Part shown: positions 1 through 4,818 of the stretch, one piece after another
How positions within the stretch are numbered: position 1 is the stretch's first letter
How the letters are laid out: every line of letters begins with the position of its first letter
Assembly (NCBI GenBank): GCA_023453335.1
Contig: JAEXTU010000274.1
Span: 1 to 5,712 of the forward strand
Source: Pseudomonadota bacterium
Lineage (GTDB): Bacteria > Desulfobacterota > Desulfovibrionia > Desulfovibrionales > Desulfovibrionaceae
Length of the DNA stretch: 5,712 bases
Direction of reading: 5' to 3'
Notes under the pieces: model-generated
The model's input: only the letters and a program-made list of their open reading frames with translations
The model's database searches: none
Told to the model about the DNA's origin: nothing
Position numbers and translations under genes: made by a program

Positions 1-106
1 TGAGGAACTGGAACCGGTCGCCGTCGCGCTTGAAGCACTCGGCCCGTTGCTTGGGCCGCAGCGCGGAGAACTCGTCCCACCCGATCGCGATGTTGCTGGC
101 ATTCAT
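1..106 (-). CDS. Unidentified protein, N-terminal 35 codons only
   Basis: The gene starts at an ATG (106-104) and runs out of the left edge of the window, so only residues 1-35 are visible. The product begins MNASNIAIGWDEFSALRPKQ and continues with a charged, soluble-looking stretch containing one cysteine (ECFKRDGD). There is no signal peptide or membrane segment. A Shine-Dalgarno match GGGAG lies about 6 nt before the ATG, and nearly all codons end in G or C like the neighbouring genes, which supports real coding. I do not recognise the family from this fragment. It is on the same strand as the redox operon but lies about 315 bp after that operon's last stop, so it is probably transcribed separately. 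Confidence 0.7.
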   Translation of the reverse strand, partial: MNASNIAIGWDEFSALRPKQRAECFKRDGDRFQFL

Positions 107-421
107 GGCGGCTCCCTAGATTGGTTCGGCAGGGGCCGGGCAGGCCGTTGCCGGGTTGGGGAAGGAAGGCAATCCGGTCAAATCACGGGGGGTGGTGCGG
201 AAGGACAGGACGGATTCGGTCTCTCTGCGGGCCATGCAGCATGTCCCCACGTCGACTCTGGGCACGAAAAGCCGGCGGATGATCGTTATGGTCTGGTCAA
301 GAACGCACTGTTTTCCAACAGGTTGCACGCGCAGGTGCGCAATCTAAAATTTTTCTGGAAATAGGGGAAAAGGCAGGAACAGTCAACGCCGGGATGGGGC
401 GGGCGCAAAGGCCCGGCGGGC
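107..421. other. Intergenic region without a convincing gene; possible leader of the gene at 106
   Basis: This stretch separates the last gene of the redox operon from the partial gene and has mixed base composition with an A/T-rich island at about 343-365. A minus-strand open frame spans it (116-328), but it has no ribosome binding site, uses codons that are rare in the neighbours (ATA, AGA, GGA, AAA) and resembles no protein I know. A weak minus-strand promoter candidate is TTGACT (386-381), 17 bp, then TATTTC (363-358); it would give a leader of about 245 nt. A small hairpin lies at 308-321 and a TTGC...GCAA dyad at 323-342. I see no recognisable riboswitch. Confidence 0.5.
308..321 (-). 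other. Short hairpin with a GGAA tetraloop in the putative leader
   Basis: Read on the minus strand the sequence is CTGTT-GGAA-AACAG, a perfect 5-bp stem closed by a GNRA-type tetraloop. It lies about 200 nt upstream of the partial gene. The structure is directly visible. A function in RNA folding is inference, and a 5-bp stem can occur by chance. Confidence 0.3.
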
Positions 422-422
422 C
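407..422 (-). terminator. Weak terminator-like hairpin after the MTH1187-family gene
   Basis: On the minus strand the stop codon runs straight into GGCCC-GCC-GGGCC followed by only three T residues (409-407). The hairpin is G/C rich but short, with a 3-nt loop and a poor U tract, so termination may be incomplete. It is the only terminator candidate directly behind the three-gene redox operon. Confidence 0.35.
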
Positions 423-718
423 TAGTCCAGCTTTTTCTGGACCGAGTCCAGCTTGGCCGTCAGGCCGCCTTCCCGCCCCTTGCGGATGTCCAGCTTGAGA
501 TGCACGATGATGCGGGAGCAGTCGGGCTCCAGGGCCAGGTAGCAGGCGCGCACCACGGCCATGACCTGGTCGTACTCACCCTCGATGCAGGTGCCCATGG
601 GCGTGAGCACGTAGGGCAGGCCGCTGGCCGAGATAGCCGCCAGGGCGCGGGCCACGAAGGCCGAGACGCTCTCGCCCTGGTCCAGGGGATAGATGGACAG
701 CTCGGCGATGGCGCTCAT
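422..718 (-). CDS. MTH1187/YqgV (UPF0045, DUF77) family thiamine-binding-like protein
   Basis: This 98-residue protein is full length for the MTH1187/YqgV family, whose members are about 100 residues with a ferredoxin-like fold; some bind thiamine. Visible signatures are the N-terminal strand IAELSIYPLDQGES (residues 4-17), SGLPYVLTPMGTCIEGEYDQV (split here as 32-41 and 41-52) and the late strand IIVHLKLDIRKG (70-81). The start is the ATG at 718-716, which overlaps the ferredoxin stop as ATGA. A longer reading of the frame upstream only shadows the ferredoxin gene. There is no strong Shine-Dalgarno sequence, so translational coupling to the ferredoxin is likely. The family assignment is strong. 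Its role here, perhaps thiamine-ligand sensing or support of the redox module, is not shown by the sequence. Confidence 0.9.
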   Translation of the reverse strand: MSAIAELSIYPLDQGESVSAFVARALAAISASGLPYVLTPMGTCIEGEYDQVMAVVRACYLALEPDCSRIIVHLKLDIRKGREGGLTAKLDSVQKKLD

Positions 719-1263
719 TTCTTGTCCGCTTTGGCCTCGGGCTTGGTAGCGGGCTTGGCCTTCTTCCGCTTGGCCGAGATGTGGGCCATGACCAGCTTGA
801 GCCGGGCCATGGACTCGTCGGAGCGCAGCTTGGGCAGCTCGGTGGTGTCCACCCAGTAGATGGCCTCCACCGGGCAGATCTCCACGCAGGCCGGGCCCAG
901 GCCCACCTGGCGGCGCTCGGCGCAGAGGTCGCACTTGGTGATAGGGACCACCCCGCCAGCGTGGTAGATGGCCCCGAAGGGGCAGGCCTCCATGCAGTGC
1001 ATGGCGCGGCAGCCGCGGCAGATTTCGGGGTCGTGCAGCACGGCCCCGCCCTCCTCCTTGCGGATGGCCCCCACCGGGCAGGCCTTCATGCACTGCGGGG
1101 CTTCGCAGTGGTGGCAGTAGAGCGGGAACATGAGCCCGTCGTCGGTCTGGGTCATCTGGATGCGGGACAGGCCCCAGAGGTGCTTGCAGATGGCCTCGCA
1201 GGACTCGCAGCCGATGCACTTGGAATAGTCAACCCACTTGGTCTTGGCGCAGGTGTCGGACAT
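715..1263 (-). CDS. Ferredoxin-like electron-transfer subunit with four [4Fe-4S] binding motifs
   Basis: This 182-residue cytoplasmic protein belongs to the DmsB/HycB-like polyferredoxin group, which passes electrons between a catalytic subunit and another carrier. Sixteen cysteines fall into four groups: C16-C19-C22-C26 (CIGCESCEAIC), C50-C53-C58-C62 (CHHCEAPQCMKAC), C82-C85-C90-C94 (CRGCRAMHCMEAC) and C111-C114-C126-C130. The third group has four residues between its second and third cysteines, where the family usually has two. C5 is extra. There is no Tat or Sec signal, so it should act in the cytoplasm. The C-terminal tail (164-182) is Lys/Ala-rich. The ATG at 1263 has GGAG 6 nt upstream and lies 24 bp after the flavoprotein stop; the gene overlaps the next gene by ATGA. 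By similarity of arrangement it could be an AorA-type subunit, but the partner is not proven. Confidence 0.9.
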   Translation of the reverse strand: MSDTCAKTKWVDYSKCIGCESCEAICKHLWGLSRIQMTQTDDGLMFPLYCHHCEAPQCMKACPVGAIRKEEGGAVLHDPEICRGCRAMHCMEACPFGAIYHAGGVVPITKCDLCAERRQVGLGPACVEICPVEAIYWVDTTELPKLRSDESMARLKLVMAHISAKRKKAKPATKPEAKADKK

Positions 1264-1287
1264 GGCGGCTCCGTATTCCTTGTTCGC

Positions 1288-2364
1288 TTAGGGATGGCGC
1301 AACACGTAACGCAGCCAGCGCTCCATGGAGCGGGCCGCCTCCAGGCCGCCGGTGAGGGCCCAGCCGATCTTGCTGGGGCCGGTGAGGCAGTCCCCGGCCA
1401 CGAAGACCCCGTCGAGCATGGTCATGCGCGGCCAGGCGGTGCCGCCCTTGCGAGTGCGCTTCATGTCCAGGGCCGCGGCGTCGGGCAGGGTGGGCAGCTC
1501 GCCCACCGCGCAGACCACTAGGTCCGCGTCCACCGCCTGCTTGTTGTCCTTGTCCGGGATGGGGCAACGCCGGCCCGACTCGTCGGGCTCGCCCAGGCTG
1601 CACTGCACGAACTCCACGCCCTCCACCCTGTCGGTGCCCCGCACCGCGGTGGGCATGGCCAGCTCGTGCCAGGTGCAGCCGCGGTCGATGAGGCTGCGCA
1701 CCTCGTGCGCCCCGGCCGGGGCCTCGGCGATGGTGCGGCGGTAGAAGAGGTGCACCTCGGCCGCGCCCTCGCGCTGGGCGCTGTGCACCGCGTCCACCGC
1801 GGACAGTCCCGCGCCGATGACCACCACCTTCTTGTCGGCCACCGAAGGGGCGCAGACCTCGCCGGGCACGCAGGCCGCCCCGCGCAGGGGGAAGAGGAAC
1901 TCCAGGCCGCTCATGACCTGGGGCAGGTCCTCGCCGGGCACGTTCAGGCGGCGGGAGCGCCAGGAGCCGGTGCAGAGCATGACCGCGTGGAAGTCCCGGC
2001 GCAGGTCGGCCAGGGAGCGGGAGGCGGTCACGAACACGTCGCCCTCGTCGTGCGCCGCGCCGGACGGGTCCTCCAGGGTGCCCACCACCTTGGTGCGCAG
2101 GTTGAAGACCACCCCGTAGTCCTCGGCCAGCCGCTCCATGGCCCCCTCGATGCGCGGGATGGGCAGCCGGAAGTCCGGGATGCCGAAGAGGAGCAGGCCG
2201 CCGGGCTTGGGCATCTTGTCGAAGACTTCCACGTGGTAGCCGCGGCAGGCCAGGTACCCGGCCGCGGCCAGGCCGGCGGGGCCGGCTCCGGCGATGGCCA
2301 CCCGGTAGCCGTTGGCGTCGGCCGGGTCGCCGCAGAAGAGCCCGAAGTTCATGGACGAGAACAT
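1288..2364 (-). CDS. GltD-like FAD/NAD(P)H-dependent oxidoreductase without an iron-sulfur domain
   Basis: This 358-residue flavoprotein resembles the small subunit of glutamate synthase and the NAD(P)H-oxidising subunits built on it. Domains in order: an FAD Rossmann motif GAGPAG (26-31) ending in VEVFDKMPKPGG (45-56), LLFGIPDFRLP (58-68), a second Rossmann motif GAGLSA (184-189) for NAD(P)H followed by FYRRT (207-211), and the C-terminal FAD motif FVAGDC (321-326) leading into the helix at IGWALTGGLEAA (333-344). The N-terminal two-cluster domain of complete GltD (about 470 residues) is missing, and the separate polyferredoxin downstream could replace it. I chose the ATG at 2364 because GGCGGAAG lies just upstream; a TTG at 2382 would add six residues but has no ribosome binding site. 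It is the first gene of the operon. A reaction moving electrons between NAD(P)H and the ferredoxin is inferred. Confidence 0.88.
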   Translation of the reverse strand: MFSSMNFGLFCGDPADANGYRVAIAGAGPAGLAAAGYLACRGYHVEVFDKMPKPGGLLLFGIPDFRLPIPRIEGAMERLAEDYGVVFNLRTKVVGTLEDPSGAAHDEGDVFVTASRSLADLRRDFHAVMLCTGSWRSRRLNVPGEDLPQVMSGLEFLFPLRGAACVPGEVCAPSVADKKVVVIGAGLSAVDAVHSAQREGAAEVHLFYRRTIAEAPAGAHEVRSLIDRGCTWHELAMPTAVRGTDRVEGVEFVQCSLGEPDESGRRCPIPDKDNKQAVDADLVVCAVGELPTLPDAAALDMKRTRKGGTAWPRMTMLDGVFVAGDCLTGPSKIGWALTGGLEAARSMERWLRYVLRHP

Positions 2365-2438
2365 GTTCTTCCGCCTTGCCAAGGGGTTTGGGGCCAGGTG
2401 AATCCCAAGCCGGATAGTCTGTTAAGTACACTCCGGCC

Positions 2439-2453
2439 GGTTGGCTGGCAACC
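2439..2453. promoter_or_regulatory. Dyad GGTTG-N5-CAACC between the divergent genes
   Basis: A perfect 5-bp inverted repeat with a 5-bp spacer lies between the flavoprotein and MBL genes, next to the palindrome CCGGCCGG (2433-2440). It overlaps the proposed plus-strand -35 (CTGGCA, 2445-2450) and a minus-strand TTGCCA (2451-2446) that could be a -35 for the redox operon. I found no good minus-strand -10 to match; TACTTA at 17 bp is poor. An operator controlling both directions would fit, but the binding protein is unknown. Confidence 0.35.
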
Positions 2454-2473
2454 CGCGTTCGGAATTGTACAAT
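2445..2473 (+). promoter_or_regulatory. Putative sigma-70 promoter for the MBL/MFS genes
   Basis: CTGGCA (2445-2450, 4 of 6 consensus bases), a 17-bp spacer and TACAAT (2468-2473, 5 of 6) make a reasonable housekeeping promoter. The -10 sits inside the perfect palindrome ATTGTACAAT (2464-2473), a possible repressor site. Transcription would start near 2480, only about 20 nt before the MBL ATG, so the mRNA leader would be very short. Confidence 0.5.
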
Positions 2474-2488
2474 CAGCGGGAAGCGACT

Positions 2489-2515
2489 ATGACGTCCCCA
2501 TGCGCGCGGCGGTGA
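2489..2515 (+). other. 8-codon ORF overlapping the MBL start codon
   Basis: ATG at 2489 encodes MTSPCARR and stops at TGA 2513-2515, 13 bp inside the MBL gene in another frame. It has GGGAAG (2478-2483) 5 nt upstream, a much better-placed ribosome site than the MBL ATG has. It could load ribosomes for re-initiation at 2500 or compete with it. If transcription starts near 2480, as the promoter prediction suggests, the Shine-Dalgarno would be partly missing, so the two predictions conflict somewhat. Confidence 0.3.
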
Positions 2516-3219
2516 CCTACATCCACCACGACTGTTTCGTGCTCCGCCTGGGCGGCCGCACCCTGCTCTTCGACTGGCCGGACGCGGCGCACCGCACCCC
2601 GGCGGCCGAGGCCGCGGCACGCAAGGCGGTGGCCGGGGCCGACCTCTGGGTCCTGTTCTCGCACAGCCACCCGGACCACTGCGCCGCGGACGTGCGGGAC
2701 CTGGCCGGCACCGCGGCGCGGGCGCGCTTTGTCCTGTCCTTCGACGTGCCGGACATGGTCCCGGACCTGGACCTGCCGGGCGCGTTCATCGCCGAGCCCG
2801 AGGCCGGCCTGGACGCCGACGGAGTGCGGGTCTCCTGCCTGGAGGCCAACGACCTGGGGGTGGCCTTCCTCATCGAGTCCGAGGGCGCGCGGGCGTACTT
2901 CGGCGGCGACCTGGCCCTGTGGGACTGGCCCGGGGCGGACCCCGCGGCCCGGCGCTTCACCGAGGAATATTTCGCCGCGAGCCTGGAGCGGGTGGCGGCC
3001 TTTGCGCCCCGGGTGGCCCTGGCCAACGCCGACCCGCGCCTGGCCTCCTGGAGCGGGGCCTGCCGGGTGGCGCAGGCACTGCGGCCCAAGCTCTTCGTGC
3101 CCATGCACGGCTTCGGGGACACCGGGAAGATGGCGCAGTTCGCCGCGTCCTGCCCGGCGCCCGGGGTGGACGTTTTTGCCTACGCCGCGCCCGGCGACAC
3201 CCGGGAATTCACCCTCTGA
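2500..3219 (+). CDS. MBL-fold metallo-hydrolase (COG2220-like)
   Basis: This 239-residue cytoplasmic protein has the metallo-beta-lactamase fold signature HSHPDH (residues 55-60, HxHxDH) preceded by IHHDCFVLRLGGRTLLFD (8-25), the typical first strands of the UlaG/COG2220 group. The bridging-metal aspartate is probably D137 in FGGDLALWD (134-142), and the last ligand is H203 in PMHGFGD. No histidine occurs between residues 60 and 203, so the usual middle histidine ligand is absent; ANDLGVAF (117-124) occupies the matching region. The ATG at 2500 is the only sensible start in frame, although the upstream frame stays open. It has no close Shine-Dalgarno; GGGAAG at 2478-2483 is better placed for an 8-codon ORF starting at 2489. 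The substrate is unknown. The MFS gene follows after 16 bp, implying co-transcription. Confidence 0.87.
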   Translation: MRAAVTYIHHDCFVLRLGGRTLLFDWPDAAHRTPAAEAAARKAVAGADLWVLFSHSHPDHCAADVRDLAGTAARARFVLSFDVPDMVPDLDLPGAFIAEPEAGLDADGVRVSCLEANDLGVAFLIESEGARAYFGGDLALWDWPGADPAARRFTEEYFAASLERVAAFAPRVALANADPRLASWSGACRVAQALRPKLFVPMHGFGDTGKMAQFAASCPAPGVDVFAYAAPGDTREFTL

Positions 3220-3235
3220 GCGGAGCCCCTGTCCC

Positions 3236-4444
3236 GTGACCCAGACTCCCCCCCCCGGCGCGCCCCGGCGCGCCCTGTTCGCGGACCGCAACCTCTGGCT
3301 GGCCTTCGGGGTCACCTTCATGGTGGTCATGGGGGTGTCCAGCGTGGCTCCGGTGCTGCCCGACCTGCTGCGGGTGTTCGGCCTGGGCGCGGCCGGGCCG
3401 GGCATGGTGGTCACCGCCTTCACCCTGCCCGGGGTGTTCCTGACCCCGGTGCTGGGGGTGCTGGCCGACCGCGTCGGCCGCAAGGCGGTGCTGGTGCCGT
3501 CCCTGGTGGTGTTCGCCCTGTTCGGCGCGGGCTGCGGCCTAGCCCGGGACTTCCATCTCCTGCTCGGCCTGCGCCTGCTGCAAGGGGTGGGGGCCGCGGC
3601 CCTGGGCGCGCTCAACGTGACCATCATCTCCGACCTGTACGAGGGCCGGGAGCGCATCACCGCCCTGGGCTATAACGCCGGGGTTCTGGCCCTGGGCACC
3701 ACGGTCTACCCGGCCCTGGGCGGGCTCTTGGGCCATTTCCACTGGAGCCTGCCCTTCTTCCTGCCGGTGCTGGCCCTGCCCCTGGCCCTGGCCGTGGGGC
3801 TGGGGCTGCGCTGCCCGGCGCCATGCCAGCGGCCGGAGATGGGCCACTACCTGCGCACCGCGCTCCGGCTGGCGGCCACCGGCCGGGCCGCGGGCCTGTT
3901 CGCGGTGAGCGGGGCCACCTTCGTGCTGCTCTACGGGCTGGTCATCACCTTTTTGCCCCTGCACCTGGACCACCGCTTCGGGGCCACGCCCTGGGCCATC
4001 GGCGGGGTCATCGCCTCGGCCTCCCTGGGCACCGGGCTGTTCTCCTCGCAGCTGGGCAGGCTGGCGATGAAAGTGCCCCAGGCCGTGCTGGTGGCCGGGG
4101 GCTTCTGCCTGTTCTGCGCCTTCGGGGCGCTTACCCCGCTCATGCCGGGACTGGCGTGGAGCGTGGTGCCGGTCTTGTGCTTCGGCGGGGGCATGGGGCT
4201 CATCGTGCCCAGCGTGCAGGCGCTGCTCGCCGAGCACGCGCCCATGGAGCACCGTGGGGCCTTCATGGCCCTGAACGGCTGGATGTTGCGCCTGTCCCAG
4301 ACCCTGGGGCCGGTGCTGGGCGCGGCGGCCTACACCGCCTGGGGCATGGACGGGGTGTTCTACGCCGGCGCGGTGCTGGCCGCGGCCATGGCCGGGCTCA
4401 CCGCGCTCCTGGCGGCGCGCCCCGGCCGGAAACCGGGGCGCTGA
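3236..4444 (+). CDS. Major facilitator superfamily (MFS) transporter, drug/metabolite exporter type
   Basis: This 402-residue inner-membrane protein has about 12 predicted hydrophobic spans, the usual MFS length. Motif A, GVLADRVGRKAVLV (74-87), lies in the loop after the second span. RLLQGVGAAALGALN (113-127) matches the fourth-span arginine motif. GTTVYPALGG (154-163) in the fifth span resembles the antiporter motif C of DHA1-type drug/H+ exporters. A longer loop at about 192-220 divides the two halves. The start is a GTG at 3236, 16 bp after the MBL stop, with GCGGAG about 11 nt upstream overlapping that stop. An upstream extension of the frame only shadows the MBL gene. Efflux driven by proton exchange is inferred from the motifs. 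The substrate is unknown, and the MBL partner might modify it. Confidence 0.88.
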   Translation: MTQTPPPGAPRRALFADRNLWLAFGVTFMVVMGVSSVAPVLPDLLRVFGLGAAGPGMVVTAFTLPGVFLTPVLGVLADRVGRKAVLVPSLVVFALFGAGCGLARDFHLLLGLRLLQGVGAAALGALNVTIISDLYEGRERITALGYNAGVLALGTTVYPALGGLLGHFHWSLPFFLPVLALPLALAVGLGLRCPAPCQRPEMGHYLRTALRLAATGRAAGLFAVSGATFVLLYGLVITFLPLHLDHRFGATPWAIGGVIASASLGTGLFSSQLGRLAMKVPQAVLVAGGFCLFCAFGALTPLMPGLAWSVVPVLCFGGGMGLIVPSVQALLAEHAPMEHRGAFMALNGWMLRLSQTLGPVLGAAAYTAWGMDGVFYAGAVLAAAMAGLTALLAARPGRKPGR

Positions 4445-4458
4445 GCGGGCCGGCTCAG
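4441..4458. terminator. Palindrome holding the stop codons of two convergent genes
   Basis: CTGAGC-GGGCCG-GCTCAG is a perfect 6-bp stem with a 6-nt loop. The transporter TGA (4442-4444) lies in one arm and the TGA of the minus-strand 83-residue gene (4457-4455) in the other. It could act as a hairpin on both transcripts, but neither side has a T tract, so classical rho-independent termination is doubtful. Confidence 0.35.
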
Positions 4459-4706
4459 TCGTCGGCCGGGATGACCCAGACCACCTGGGTCTTGTTCACG
4501 AACAGGATGTCCCCGCGGCGGTCGATGTCGCGGCTGTTGGAGGTCACGTCGGTGAGGGTGAGGAAGTCCTCCTCGCCCTTGAGCAGGTCCGAGACCCGGG
4601 TGTTGTATTCGCCGATGCCGAGGTTAACGGTGCCTTCGACGATGGTGCCGTCGCTCAGGGCCATGATGACCTTGGCGAACTTGCGTTCGGGACGCTGGAT
4701 GGGCAT
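4455..4706 (-). CDS. Small conserved-looking hypothetical protein (possibly DUF6812-like)
   Basis: This 83-residue protein starts MPIQRPERKFAKVIMALSDG and reads as an all-beta domain: alternating strands at about 10-17, IVEGTVNLG (22-30), EDFLTLTDVTS (46-56), GDILFVNKTQVVWVIPAD (65-82). Its pattern of a strand with DG, an EG-V turn, an RVSDLL helix (37-42) and an FLTLTD strand reminds me of DUF6812 proteins. I am recalling this rather than having searched, and no function follows from it. It has no cysteines, signal peptide or membrane segment, so it is probably cytoplasmic. The ATG at 4706 follows GGGGAAGG closely, a good ribosome site. It lies downstream of the ZraP-like gene but after that gene's terminator, so it probably has its own promoter or depends on read-through. 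Confidence 0.75.
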   Translation of the reverse strand: MPIQRPERKFAKVIMALSDGTIVEGTVNLGIGEYNTRVSDLLKGEEDFLTLTDVTSNSRDIDRRGDILFVNKTQVVWVIPADD

Positions 4707-4774
4707 GGGCCTTCCCCTTGCAGGAGGTGTTTGGCAGTTCCATAGCCCAATCCGGGGACTGCGTCTACGGCGGG

Positions 4775-4811
4775 AAAAGAAAGGGCGGGACGCGCAGGAC
4801 GCGCCCCGCCC
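4775..4811 (-). terminator. Rho-independent terminator of the ZraP-like gene
   Basis: On the minus strand GGGCGGG (4811-4805) pairs with CCCGCCC (4789-4783), continued by GCGC/GCGC around a 5-nt loop with a 2-nt bulge, and is followed directly by TTTCTTTT (4782-4775). It begins 8 bp after the stop codon of the ZraP-like gene. Stem, position and T tract all fit a classical intrinsic terminator. Confidence 0.88.
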
Positions 4812-4818
4812 GCTGAGG

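Noticed and set aside
116..328. 70-codon minus-strand frame ending just before the partial gene
   Set aside because: GTG start without a ribosome site, atypical codons (ATA, AGA, GGA, AAA) and Pro/Thr/Cys-rich low-quality protein; more likely untranslated leader.
323..349. Plus-strand promoter TTGCAC-N16-TAAAAT
   Set aside because: The -10 is good, but the -35 is weak and no plus-strand gene follows until 2500; it would only make antisense RNA to the redox operon.
719..1219. N-terminal extension of the MTH1187-family protein to 265 residues
   Set aside because: The extension lies antiphase over the ferredoxin gene and is Arg/Gly/Pro-rich; the family domain starts at the ATG at 718.
2365..2382. 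TTG start for the GltD-like protein adding six residues
   Set aside because: No ribosome site precedes the TTG, whereas GGCGGAAG precedes the ATG at 2364.
1666..2499. Plus-strand frame open in phase with and upstream of the MBL gene, suggesting a 517-residue fusion
   Set aside because: The upstream part is the mirror frame of the GltD-like gene, rich in Gly/Ala/His as expected for G/C-rich antisense; homology begins at the ATG at 2500.
2473..3660. Long minus-strand frame opposite the MBL and MFS genes
   Set aside because: Arg/Gly/Pro-rich antisense translation without recognisable domains or ribosome site.
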